Both the position numbers and the translations under genes were made by a program. From NCBI RefSeq assembly GCF_003335085.1, contig NZ_QPEJ01000016.1, positions 372,001-436,000 of the forward strand: 64,000 nucleotides of DNA, read 5' to 3'. Position 1 is the stretch's first letter, and each line of letters begins with the position of its first letter. Source of the stretch: Polaribacter sp. WD7 (GTDB lineage: Bacteria; Bacteroidota; Bacteroidia; Flavobacteriales; Flavobacteriaceae). Shown here piece by piece: positions 28,157-36,770 of the stretch. The notes below the pieces were generated by a model. That model did no database searches, was not told where the DNA came from, and saw nothing but the letters and a program-made list of their open reading frames with translations.

Positions 28157-29461
28157 ATGAAAACAATCGATTCAATTCCTACTTCTAAAATACAAAGAGC
28201 CTCAAAATTGGTTACCACAGGTGCCAAAATTGGTGTCAATTATTTAAAATATTACGGAGATAAAATTACCAAAACTGAAAACGAAGCAAAGGCTCGTTTA
28301 AATGAAAATAATGCAGAAGACATTTATGACGGACTAAAACAGTTAAAAGGTAGTGCCTTGAAAGTTGCTCAAATGTTAAGCATGGAAAAAAGCATATTAC
28401 CGCAAGCTTATGTAGAAAAATTTTCACTTTCACAATTTTCTGTACCACCTCTTTCTCCTGCATTAGTTACAAAAACTTTTAAGAAATATTTTGGGAAAAA
28501 TCCTAATGAAATTTATGACAAATTTGATTCGGTTTCTGTGAATGCTGCAAGTATAGGTCAAGTACATAAAGCAGAAAAAGATGGCAAAACACTAGCCGTA
28601 AAAATTCAATATCCGGGAGTTGCAGAAAGCATTGCTTCAGACCTTTCTTTGGTAAAACCAATTGCTATTAAAATGTTTAATATTAGAGGAAAAGATTCTG
28701 ATAAATATTTTAAAGAGGTTGAAAACAAGCTTGTTGAAGAAACAAATTACGTTTTAGAAGTAGCGCAAAGTCAGGCAATTGTAGAAGCATGCCATCACAT
28801 ACCAAATTTAAAATTCCCGAATTATTACCCAGAATTATCTTCGGATAGAATCATAACGATGGATTGGATGCAAGGTGTACATCTTTCTGAATTTACATAT
28901 AAAAATCAAGAAATAGCCAATAAACTCGGTCAAGCTTTGTGGGACTTTTATATGTATCAAATTCATAAATTAAAAAAGGTTCATGCAGACCCTCATCCAG
29001 GTAATTTTTTAATTTCTCCAGAAAATGAATTGATTGTTATTGATTTTGGTTGTATGAAAACAATACCTGATGATTTTTATATACCCTATTTTGAATTGGC
29101 AAATAAAGAAAATATAGCCAATCCTGAATATTTTGAACAAAAATTATTTGAGTTGGAAATATTAAGAGAGGATGATTCTAAAGAAGAATTGGTGTTTTTT
29201 AGAGCTATGTTTCATGAAATGCTAAGTTTATTTACGCAACCCTTTAATCAAGAAACTTTTGATTTTTCAGATGAGGTTTTCTTTGGAAAAATATCTGATT
29301 TAGGAGCCAAATACGCAAAAAGCACTGAACTTAAAAACATGAATGGTAACAGAGGTTCTAAACACTTTATTTACATTAATAGAACATTTTTTGGTTTGTA
29401 TAATCTGATGCACGATTTGAAAGCAAAAAACATCAAAATCAATAATTTTAAGACGTACTAA
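28157..29461 (+). CDS. AarF/UbiB (ABC1) family atypical kinase
   Basis: 434 residues with ABC1 motifs: LKGSALKVAQMLSME (the KxGQ motif, with Ala for Gly), NAASIGQVHKAEKDGKTLAVKIQ (Ala-rich loop and Lys), HADPHPGNFLI (catalytic loop) and VIDFGCMK (metal-binding DFG). UbiB-like proteins support quinone biosynthesis or lipid traffic through ATPase activity. Its place in a photolyase operon suggests a role in isoprenoid or quinone handling under light, an inference only. It overlaps the next gene by one base (TAATG). Confidence 0.85.
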   Translation: MKTIDSIPTSKIQRASKLVTTGAKIGVNYLKYYGDKITKTENEAKARLNENNAEDIYDGLKQLKGSALKVAQMLSMEKSILPQAYVEKFSLSQFSVPPLSPALVTKTFKKYFGKNPNEIYDKFDSVSVNAASIGQVHKAEKDGKTLAVKIQYPGVAESIASDLSLVKPIAIKMFNIRGKDSDKYFKEVENKLVEETNYVLEVAQSQAIVEACHHIPNLKFPNYYPELSSDRIITMDWMQGVHLSEFTYKNQEIANKLGQALWDFYMYQIHKLKKVHADPHPGNFLISPENELIVIDFGCMKTIPDDFYIPYFELANKENIANPEYFEQKLFELEILREDDSKEELVFFRAMFHEMLSLFTQPFNQETFDFSDEVFFGKISDLGAKYAKSTELKNMNGNRGSKHFIYINRTFFGLYNLMHDLKAKNIKINNFKTY

Positions 29462-30093
29462 TGGCATTTTTTGATACAAAAGACATTAACGGTTTAGATA
29501 AAATCTTTAGAATAAATCTTATAAATAGTTGTTCTGGATTTAAATCTGCCAATTTACTTGGTTCTATATCTGAAGATGGTATTCCTAACGTAGCTGTTTT
29601 TAGTTCTGTAACCCACTTGGGTTCTAACCCTCCTACTCTGGGTTTTATTTTAAGACCTACAACAGTTCCTAGAAACACCCATAAAAATCTTAAAGACACA
29701 GGCGTTTTTACCATAAATCATATATACGAAGATATTATTGATGATGCGCACCACACCTCTGCAAAATATCCAGATGATGTTTCTGAATTTGACGTAACCA
29801 ACTTAAAAGAAGAATATAAAGGTAAATTTAAAGCTCCTTTTGTTAAAGGAGCACCAGTGCAGATGAGCATGAAATTTGTAGAAGAAATTTATGTCCCTTC
29901 TAACAATGTAATGCTCATTGTATCTCAAATTCAAGAATTGTATGTAAACGATGAATTACTGCAAGAAGATGGTCTTGTAAATTTATCTAAAGGTAATGTA
30001 GCTACCATAAATGGATTAGATACCTATGCTATTCCTAAATTTAAAAAACAATTGTCTTACCAAAGACCCAAAAAAATTGAGCAAGGTGTATGA
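29461..30093 (+). CDS. flavin reductase-like FMN-binding split-barrel protein
   Basis: 210 residues with the flavin-reductase-like domain: LINSCSGFKSANLLGSISEDG, then AVFSSVTHLGSNPPTLGFILRP, and GVFTINHIYE. The family binds FMN, sometimes reducing it with NAD(P)H. In this operon it may supply reduced flavin or act in redox cofactor turnover; this is inferred from context. Start overlaps the previous stop, and its own stop overlaps the next start (ATGA). Confidence 0.85.
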   Translation: MAFFDTKDINGLDKIFRINLINSCSGFKSANLLGSISEDGIPNVAVFSSVTHLGSNPPTLGFILRPTTVPRNTHKNLKDTGVFTINHIYEDIIDDAHHTSAKYPDDVSEFDVTNLKEEYKGKFKAPFVKGAPVQMSMKFVEEIYVPSNNVMLIVSQIQELYVNDELLQEDGLVNLSKGNVATINGLDTYAIPKFKKQLSYQRPKKIEQGV

Positions 30094-31511
30094 AAATTCT
30101 CGTAACAGGTGCCACTGGCTATATAGGTAAACGTTTAATTCCGTTATTACTGAATGACGGACATACCATAATTTGCCCTGTAAGAGATAAAAAAAGAGCA
30201 GAAAACTATTATAAAGATCAAAAAAAAATTCATTTAATTGAAGCCGATTTTTTAGATGCAGCTTCTTTAGAAAAAATTCCAAAAAACATAGATATTGCCT
30301 ATTATTTAATTCATTCTATGTCTAATTCTGCTAAAGAATTTCACGTACTTGAAGAAAAATGTGCCAATAATTTTAAACGATTTGCAAAATCAACATCGCT
30401 GCAACAAGTCATTTATTTAAGTGGTATTACCAATGACACTAAGCTTTCAAAACATTTATTGTCTAGAAAAAATGTAGAAAAAACATTAGAATCTGGAGAT
30501 TATTCGTTAACCACTTTTAAAGCGGGAATTATAGTAGGCTCAGGAAGTTCCTCTTTCGAAATTATAAGAGATTTGGTAGAAAAACTACCCGCAATGATAG
30601 CTCCAAAATGGTTGAACACAAAATCGCAGCCTATTGCTGTTAGGGACGTGCTTTCTTTTTTGCACAGAGCACTCTATAAAAAAGAATTATTCAATGCTTC
30701 TTACGACATTTTTGGTCCAGAAATTTTGACCTATAAACAAATGTTATTGCAATTTGCAGAGGTTAGAAAATTAAAAAGATGGATTTTTACGATACCTGTA
30801 ATGACCCCAAAATTATCTTCATATTGGCTATATTTTGTAACATCTACATCCTATAAACTAGCTAGTTCTTTAGTCAACTCCATGGGTGTTGAGGTTATTG
30901 GCAAAAGTAGTAACATCAACCAAATCTTAGATGTATACCCCATGTCTTATAAAGAAGCTGTACAACTAGCATTTAAAAAAATAGAGCAAAACAGTATTAT
31001 TTCTAGCTGGAAAGACTCCTACATCAGTAGCGGAAAATTAAAGAAATATGTTCATGAATTTATAAACGTTCCAGAATATGGTTGTTTTAAAGATTTTAAG
31101 AAAAGAACCGTTAAAAATCGAGAAAAAACAATTAACAAAATATGGGCAATTGGTGGTGAAACGGGTTGGTACTATGGCACTTTTTTATGGAAAATTAGAG
31201 GCTATATAGATCAGTTTTATGGGGGCGCAGGTTTAAGAAGAGGTAGAAGACACCCCAATGAATTAAATTCAGGAGATGCATTAGATTTTTGGCGTGTCAT
31301 TTACGCAGACAAAGAAAAAGGCAGGCTTTTATTATATGCAGAAATGATTTTACCTGGTGAAGCTTGGTTAGAGTTTAAAATTGAAGAAAATCAAATATAC
31401 CAAACAGCAACCTTTAGACCACATGGTCTTGCTGGTAGACTCTACTGGTATGCCGTCATGCCCTTTCACTGGTTTGTTTTTAATGGAATGATTAACAACA
31501 TTAACAAATAA
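30090..31511 (+). CDS. SDR-family NAD(P)-binding protein with C-terminal DUF2867 domain
   Basis: 473 residues. The N-terminal ~300 residues are an extended SDR/NmrA-like Rossmann domain (ILVTGATGYIGKRLIPLL). The C-terminal part (~325-470) is DUF2867, with WAIGGETGWYYGTFLWKIRG and RRGRRHPNELNSGDALDFWR, ending in a hydrophobic WYAVMPFHWFVFNGM. The substrate is unknown. Proteins of this kind often lie beside photolyase genes. The gene overlaps its neighbour upstream by 4 bases and is followed 2 bases later by the DUF2256 gene. Confidence 0.85.
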   Translation: MKILVTGATGYIGKRLIPLLLNDGHTIICPVRDKKRAENYYKDQKKIHLIEADFLDAASLEKIPKNIDIAYYLIHSMSNSAKEFHVLEEKCANNFKRFAKSTSLQQVIYLSGITNDTKLSKHLLSRKNVEKTLESGDYSLTTFKAGIIVGSGSSSFEIIRDLVEKLPAMIAPKWLNTKSQPIAVRDVLSFLHRALYKKELFNASYDIFGPEILTYKQMLLQFAEVRKLKRWIFTIPVMTPKLSSYWLYFVTSTSYKLASSLVNSMGVEVIGKSSNINQILDVYPMSYKEAVQLAFKKIEQNSIISSWKDSYISSGKLKKYVHEFINVPEYGCFKDFKKRTVKNREKTINKIWAIGGETGWYYGTFLWKIRGYIDQFYGGAGLRRGRRHPNELNSGDALDFWRVIYADKEKGRLLLYAEMILPGEAWLEFKIEENQIYQTATFRPHGLAGRLYWYAVMPFHWFVFNGMINNINK

Positions 31512-31513
31512 TT

Positions 31514-31654
31514 TTGAGAAAAGAACATCTTCCTACAAAGATTTGCCCGGTCTGCAAAAGACCTTTTTCTTGGAGAAAAAAATGGGAGAAAAACTGGGAA
31601 CATGTAAAATATTGTAGTAAAAAATGCAGCAAAAACAGAACAATACCGCATTAG
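31514..31654 (+). CDS. DUF2256 small zinc-ribbon-like protein
   Basis: 46 residues from a TTG start at 31514, the only plausible start because translation must include the first Cys pair. It carries KICPVCKRPFSWRKKWE and KYCSKKCSKNR, i.e. CxxC and CxxxC, the DUF2256 signature. DUF2256 genes are typically found directly before cryptochrome/photolyase genes. Its last 31 bases overlap the start of the cryptochrome gene in another frame, implying coupled translation. Its role is unknown; a metal-binding partner of the photolyases is a guess from linkage. Confidence 0.85.
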   Translation: MRKEHLPTKICPVCKRPFSWRKKWEKNWEHVKYCSKKCSKNRTIPH

Positions 31655-32934
31655 TATGGTTTAGAAATAACTTAAGAGTTAACGATAATAACTCACTAAC
31701 TAAAGCTACCGAAAATCATGATAACGTAATTGCTGTGTTTTTCTTTGATCCAAAATTTTTTAATAAGGACAGATTTGGATTTAGAAAAACCGAAAAATTT
31801 AGAGCGCAATTTCTGTTAGAATCTATTAAAAATCTAGAAGAAAATTTAGCTAAATTAAATATTACTTTACTTACCTACTTTGAAAGTCCCGAAGAAAGAA
31901 TATCTCAACTTTGTTCGGAATTTTCCATTAATACCATTTATACACAAAAGGAATGGACTCCTGAAGAACTTTTAAGCAATAGAGGTATTCAAAAATCTCT
32001 TGTAGAATCCATAAAAATTATTGAAGATTTTGATCAGTTTTTATATCATCCTGAACACGTGACTTCTAATTTTTCTAAAATTCCGGACGTTTTTACCGTT
32101 TTTAGAAAAAAAATAGAAAAATACGTTTCGGTATTACCTGAGGTAAAACCTACTTTAATGCCTCTAGATAATTTGCTCTCTGTTTCAACTAAAATACCTA
32201 CAATAGAAGATTTAGGGTACTCCACTTTTGAAGCCTCTCCAAAAACAGCTTTTCCTTTTAAAGGTGGTGAAGATACTGCTTTAAAGAGATTACATTATTA
32301 TTTCTTTGAAACTAAAAAGGTAAGTTTTTATAAAAAAACAAGAAATGGTTTAGTAGGTATAGATTATTCTACAAAATTCTCATCATGGTTGGCAAACGGA
32401 TCAATTTCACCAAAAACTATTTATTGGAACCTAAAGAACTTTGAAGAACAACACGGCAAAAATCAATCTACATATTGGGTGATTTTTGAATTGATTTGGA
32501 GAGATTACTTTAAGTATATTTCTTTAAAATACGATGCTAAAATATTTAAGATTGGAGGTATTCTTGATAGAGATTATGAATGGAAAAATAACCAGAACAC
32601 CATTCAAAAATGGATTGATGGAGAAACTGATGATAATTTTGTAAATGCCAACATGATAGAACTTAAAGAAACTGGCTGGATGAGTAACCGCGGTAGACAA
32701 AATGTGGCCTCTTATTTTGCAAAAGAACTATTACAAGATTGGAGGATAGGTGCTGCATATTTTGAATCGATGTTAATAGATTATGATGTGCACAGCAACT
32801 ATGGAAACTGGATGTATGTAGCTGGTGTTGGCAATGATCCTAGAGATCGAAAATTTAACGTAAAGTTACAAGCAGATCGTTATGACAATAATCATTCATT
32901 CAGAAATTTATGGCTTCAAAAAACATTGTTTTAG
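31624..32934 (+). CDS. cryptochrome DASH
   Basis: Photolyase/cryptochrome-family flavoprotein of 436 residues. The N-terminal alpha/beta antenna domain begins ALVWFRNNLRVNDNNSL. The C-terminal FAD domain has IWRDYFKYISLKY, a Trp/Asn-rich SNYGNWMYVAGVGNDPR motif and the DASH-type ending (VKLQADRYDNN). DASH proteins repair pyrimidine dimers in single-stranded DNA or act as light sensors; antenna is usually a folate. The gene lies between DUF2256 (overlapping) and the PhrB-type gene, which starts directly after its stop. Confidence 0.93.
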   Translation: MQQKQNNTALVWFRNNLRVNDNNSLTKATENHDNVIAVFFFDPKFFNKDRFGFRKTEKFRAQFLLESIKNLEENLAKLNITLLTYFESPEERISQLCSEFSINTIYTQKEWTPEELLSNRGIQKSLVESIKIIEDFDQFLYHPEHVTSNFSKIPDVFTVFRKKIEKYVSVLPEVKPTLMPLDNLLSVSTKIPTIEDLGYSTFEASPKTAFPFKGGEDTALKRLHYYFFETKKVSFYKKTRNGLVGIDYSTKFSSWLANGSISPKTIYWNLKNFEEQHGKNQSTYWVIFELIWRDYFKYISLKYDAKIFKIGGILDRDYEWKNNQNTIQKWIDGETDDNFVNANMIELKETGWMSNRGRQNVASYFAKELLQDWRIGAAYFESMLIDYDVHSNYGNWMYVAGVGNDPRDRKFNVKLQADRYDNNHSFRNLWLQKTLF

Positions 32935-34419
32935 ATGAAAGAGAACAAGGTACAAATTATTTTTCCACATCAACTTTTTAAAAAAACCGATGTTTTACAA
33001 ACTGTTGATACGATTTATTTGGTAGAAGAATATTTGTTTTTCAATCAATATAAATTCCATAAACAAAAAATTGCTTTTCATAGAGCAAGCATGAAAGCCT
33101 ATGAAGCTTTCTTATTAGAACTTAACAAAAAAGTAGTTTACATTGATGCCATTGATGAAAACAGCGATATTAGACTGCTATTACCTAAGTTAGAAAATGA
33201 TGGTTTTACAAAAATTCATATCATTAATCCCACAGATAATTGGCTAGAAAAACACATTGTGGCATCTAAAGGAAATTTAGAAATTATTTGGTATAGCAAT
33301 CCTTTATTTATCAATACAAAAGAAGATTTATCCTCTTTTTTTAAACCTTCCAAAAAAAAGTTTTTTCAAACCTCGTTTTATAAAAGTGAAAGAAAAAACA
33401 GAGATATTCTTATGGATGGTAAAAACCCGACAGGTGGCAAGTGGACATTTGATGGGGAGAATAGAAAAAAATATCCGAAAGGAAAAATCCCTCCTAGCAT
33501 TCAGTTTCCTGAAGCATCAAGCTATCATAAAGAGGCTAACCATTACATCAACACCCATTTTAAAGAAAACTATGGTAGTTTAAGTAATTTTGTACAGTAC
33601 CCTATAAATTTCCAATCTGCAGAAAATTGGTTAACTCAATTTTTTGAAATCCGATTTCATGAGTTTGGTGTTTATGAAGATTCTATTGTTAAAGAAGAGC
33701 ACTTTTTAAACCACAGCTTACTTTCTCCATTAATTAACGTAGGTTTATTAGACCCTTTAGATGTTATTCATAGAGCCATATATTATGCTACTAAAAATAA
33801 TGTCCCAATTAATTCTACAGAAGGCTTTACAAGACAAATATTAGGTTGGAGGGAATTTATAAGAGGAGTGTACGAGGCAAAAGGGACCGAAGAAAGAACT
33901 AAGAATTTTTGGAATTTCTCTAGAAAAATTCCTGCTTCTTTTTATGATGGTACAACAGGAATACAACCCATAGATGATGTCATCAAAAAAGTAAATAAAA
34001 CAGCATATGCCCATCACATAGAAAGATTGATGATTTTAGGAAACTTCATGGTCTTGTGTGAATTTGATCCAGACGAGGTCTATAAATGGTTTATGGAACT
34101 ATTTATTGATGCTTACGATTGGGTAATGGTGCCCAACGTGTATGGGATGAGTTTGTTTGCCGATGGAGGTTTGATGTCTACAAAACCCTATATAAGCAGC
34201 AGTAATTATATTATGAAAATGAGTAATTACAAAAAAGGAACTTGGCAAGACACGTGGGATGGTTTGTTTTGGACCTTTATGGACAAGCATAGAAACTTCT
34301 TTTTAAGCAACCCTAGATTGGGCATGCTTATAAGAACTTTTGATAAAATGAAACAAGAAAAAAAAGAAATGCATTTTAATAATGCTACACTTTTTTTAAA
34401 CGCATTAGATAATGGCTGA
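32935..34419 (+). CDS. PhrB/FeS-BCP-type (6-4) photolyase homologue lacking the Fe-S cysteines
   Basis: 494 residues of the deoxyribodipyrimidine photolyase-related family (FeS-BCP/CryPro, bacterial (6-4) photolyases). The N-terminus is typical (QIIFPHQLFK), as are GFTRQILGWREFIRGVY, AYAHHIERLMILGNF and NVYGMSLFADGGLMSTKPY. In characterised members four Cys hold a 4Fe-4S cluster, with a CxxC after the ISxxNYI-MS-Y segment. Here that place reads MSNYKKGTWQDTWDGLFW (from M429), with no Cys, and the whole protein has a single Cys (C375). The cluster must therefore be absent. It begins right after the DASH gene and overlaps the next gene by 8 bases. Confidence 0.9.
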   Translation: MKENKVQIIFPHQLFKKTDVLQTVDTIYLVEEYLFFNQYKFHKQKIAFHRASMKAYEAFLLELNKKVVYIDAIDENSDIRLLLPKLENDGFTKIHIINPTDNWLEKHIVASKGNLEIIWYSNPLFINTKEDLSSFFKPSKKKFFQTSFYKSERKNRDILMDGKNPTGGKWTFDGENRKKYPKGKIPPSIQFPEASSYHKEANHYINTHFKENYGSLSNFVQYPINFQSAENWLTQFFEIRFHEFGVYEDSIVKEEHFLNHSLLSPLINVGLLDPLDVIHRAIYYATKNNVPINSTEGFTRQILGWREFIRGVYEAKGTEERTKNFWNFSRKIPASFYDGTTGIQPIDDVIKKVNKTAYAHHIERLMILGNFMVLCEFDPDEVYKWFMELFIDAYDWVMVPNVYGMSLFADGGLMSTKPYISSSNYIMKMSNYKKGTWQDTWDGLFWTFMDKHRNFFLSNPRLGMLIRTFDKMKQEKKEMHFNNATLFLNALDNG

Positions 34420-35899
34420 TAAAGAAGAAATAAATATAGTATGGTTTAAGAGAGATCTTCGGTTACAAGATAACGAAGCTATTTTTAATGCCTTAAACAC
34501 AGGTAAAAAAACCTTGTTTTTATACGTTTTTGAAAACTCTTTAATTAATGACCCTCATTACGATATACGTCACTGGAACTTTATAAAGCAGTCTATTGCA
34601 GATATAAATAAGGATTTAAAGCAACACAATACTAAAATTATTTGCGTACAAACAGAGGTCATTACTGCCTTTAATCAGTTGTTGAACTTTTATACTATAG
34701 ATACTGTTTTTTCTCATCAAGAAACAGGCTTACTTATTACATACAATAGAGATAAAGATTTTGCAAGGTATTGCAGAAATAACAACATCAATTGGATTGA
34801 AAACAACAATAATGGTGTATTAAGAGGTTTATTGAATAGAGAAGATTGGTTTGAAAAATGGGATGATTACATGTATGCTCCGCAAATTCAAATTAGTTAT
34901 TCAAATGCCAATTTTGTAGATATAAAAACTATAGAGACGTTAGAAAAAAATTTTACCACCCCTAATTTAGCTACAGAAAAACAAACAAAATTTCAGTTTG
35001 GTGGAACAAAAACAGCTTGGAAATATGCTATGAGTTTCTTTGAAGAGAGACACAAACAATACATGTTTCATATTTCTAAACCAGAACTATCTAGAGAAAG
35101 TACCAGTAGACTCTCTCCATATATAGCATGGGGAAATGTATCTATAAGGCAAATATTTCAAAAAGCATTATCCTATCAAAACGAAAATAACAAAAGACAT
35201 TTAGGAGCTTTTATATCTCGATTACGTTGGCAAGCACATTTTATCCAAAAATTTGAAATGGAACATACCATGGAAAACGCTAGTGTAAATAAAGGATATC
35301 ATAAATTAAAAAAAAGTATTTCTATAAAGTACCAAAAATCGTGGCAAGAAGGTAAAACTGGTTTTCCATTAGTAGATGCCAGTATGCGTTGTTTAATTGA
35401 AACAGGATTTCTAAACTTTAGAATGCGATCTCTTTTGGTTTCTTTTTTTACGCACATTCTATGGCAGCCTTGGCAGGCATCTTCACAATATTTGTCTAAG
35501 CTTTTTTTAGACTTTGAACCAGGCATTCATTTTCCTCAACTGCAAATGCAAGCAGGAGAAACAGGTATAAACAATCTTAGAATATACAATCCTATCAAAA
35601 ATAGCACAGAACATGATGCAGACGCTACTTTTATAAAAAAATGGGTACCAGAACTAGCAAACTTACCCTTAGCCTTTATACATGAACCTTATTTAATGAC
35701 GCCTTTAGATCAGCAGTTTAATAATTTTAAATTGGGTGAAGACTATCCATATCCAATCATAGAATTACAATCTGCACGAAAAAAAGCAAGCGACATTCTT
35801 TGGAACTTAAAAAAAAATTCCACTGTCTTAGAAGAAAACCTAAGAATCTTAAAAAAGCACACCCTTTCTGACAGAAACAGAATGCTTAAAAACGACTAA
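34412..35899 (+). CDS. photolyase/cryptochrome homologue with non-standard FAD motif
   Basis: 495 residues. The antenna domain starts NIVWFKRDLRLQDNEAI. The FAD domain has ESTSRLSPYIAWGNVSIR, GKTGFPLVDASMRCL and FRMRSLLVSFFTHIL. Where CPD photolyases have an ANNNGGWQW-like segment contacting the FAD, this protein has DFEPGIHFPQLQMQAGETG (from D367), then RIYNPIKNS. I recall relatives with this segment in marine bacteria, so it is a separate, little-studied clade rather than a damaged gene. Whether it repairs DNA or senses light is not shown. It is the last gene of operon 1; 90 bases separate it from operon 2. Confidence 0.85.
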   Translation: MADKEEINIVWFKRDLRLQDNEAIFNALNTGKKTLFLYVFENSLINDPHYDIRHWNFIKQSIADINKDLKQHNTKIICVQTEVITAFNQLLNFYTIDTVFSHQETGLLITYNRDKDFARYCRNNNINWIENNNNGVLRGLLNREDWFEKWDDYMYAPQIQISYSNANFVDIKTIETLEKNFTTPNLATEKQTKFQFGGTKTAWKYAMSFFEERHKQYMFHISKPELSRESTSRLSPYIAWGNVSIRQIFQKALSYQNENNKRHLGAFISRLRWQAHFIQKFEMEHTMENASVNKGYHKLKKSISIKYQKSWQEGKTGFPLVDASMRCLIETGFLNFRMRSLLVSFFTHILWQPWQASSQYLSKLFLDFEPGIHFPQLQMQAGETGINNLRIYNPIKNSTEHDADATFIKKWVPELANLPLAFIHEPYLMTPLDQQFNNFKLGEDYPYPIIELQSARKKASDILWNLKKNSTVLEENLRILKKHTLSDRNRMLKND

Positions 35900-35938
35900 G
35901 CATCATCATTTTAGTAAATTATAATGTTATGTTAATTT

Positions 35939-35981
35939 TTGTTTAACATTAAATAAAATAAGTTAAACATTATTATATTTG
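35939..35981 (+). promoter_or_regulatory. promoter-operator of photobiology operon 2, shared with operon 1
   Basis: TTGTTTAACAT (35939-35949), 13 bases, TTAAACATT (35963-35971), then a perfect -7 box TATATTTG (35974-35981), 8 bases before the start codon at 35990. GTTTAAC (35941-35947) and GTTAAAC (35962-35968) are an exact inverted repeat with centres 21 bases apart. Every element keeps the spacing seen at 27413-27455 while the intervening bases differ. Confidence 0.7.
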
Positions 35982-35989
35982 AATAGATT

Positions 35990-36421
35990 ATGATTTACAA
36001 TACAACACACAACAATAAAGAAGCTGATGCTATTTTTGAAGACTTACTGGGTAGAAAAACACCTTTTTTAAGATCTATAAAACTAGGAGGTACTGGTTCT
36101 AAAAGAATGATTATTGATGAGGTTGGTAATGGTTTTAAAAAATACATGAATACAGTTTCAGATATTAATTATGGAAATATAGAGTTAAGACCTAAGGGTA
36201 TCTTAGTTCACATAAATAAAGGCCTAAAAACATTTAGTTGGGCTATTCCATTCTACCAATTACACACATATAAAACAAGCGGATTTAGCATTCATGCTCA
36301 GGGTAATTTTGTGCGTTTTAAGAATAATAAACTGTTAAAAGAAAATAAAAAATTTATAGCCAAATTGATAGACCTTAAGATAGAGTTTGATAAACAATTT
36401 GATTTTGATTTTACTCATTAA
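35990..36421 (+). CDS. conserved-looking cytoplasmic protein of unknown function
   Basis: 143 residues, no signal peptide or membrane segment. It has a mixed alpha/beta pattern, with FLRSIKLGGTGSKRMIIDEV, NIELRPKGILVHINKGLKTFSWAIPFYQLHTYK and IHAQGNFVRFKN, resembling a PH-like or small beta domain. I do not recognise the family. It is the first gene of operon 2 behind the shared operator, and its stop overlaps the next start by one base, so it is likely part of the light response. Confidence 0.7.
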   Translation: MIYNTTHNNKEADAIFEDLLGRKTPFLRSIKLGGTGSKRMIIDEVGNGFKKYMNTVSDINYGNIELRPKGILVHINKGLKTFSWAIPFYQLHTYKTSGFSIHAQGNFVRFKNNKLLKENKKFIAKLIDLKIEFDKQFDFDFTH

Positions 36422-36705
36422 TGTTATTTTATATGAAACTAGACGCTGTAGCAACAGATAGAATTATAGAAATGGCTTGGGAAGATAGAACAACTTTTGA
36501 AGCCATAGAGCTGCAATTTGGCTTAAAGGAACAAGAAGTTATCAATCTCATGAGAAAAGAGATGAAACCATCGAGTTTTAGAATGTGGAGAAAAAGAGTA
36601 CAAGGAAGAAAAACAAAACATCAAAAATTAAGAACATTTGAAAAAGGTAGATTTAAATGTACTAGACAAAAAACAATTTCTAATAACTCTATAGCAAAAC
36701 GATAA
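36421..36705 (+). CDS. TIGR03643/DUF2805 family protein
   Basis: 94 residues with the family core DRIIEMAWEDRTTFEAIELQ followed by FGLKEQEVINLMRKEMKPSS and the basic FRMWRKRVQGRKTKH. The pattern suggests a small helix-turn-helix fold that may bind nucleic acid. The family is, as I recall, commonly found near photolyase and light-induced genes. Start ATG 36421 overlaps the previous stop; ATG 36433 (MKLDAVATD) is an alternative. Confidence 0.85.
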   Translation: MLFYMKLDAVATDRIIEMAWEDRTTFEAIELQFGLKEQEVINLMRKEMKPSSFRMWRKRVQGRKTKHQKLRTFEKGRFKCTRQKTISNNSIAKR

Positions 36706-36770
36706 TTAACTAATAGTGCTTTGCTTTTAAGTTTAGGGTACTTGAAGACAGCACAATAAAAAGACAACCG

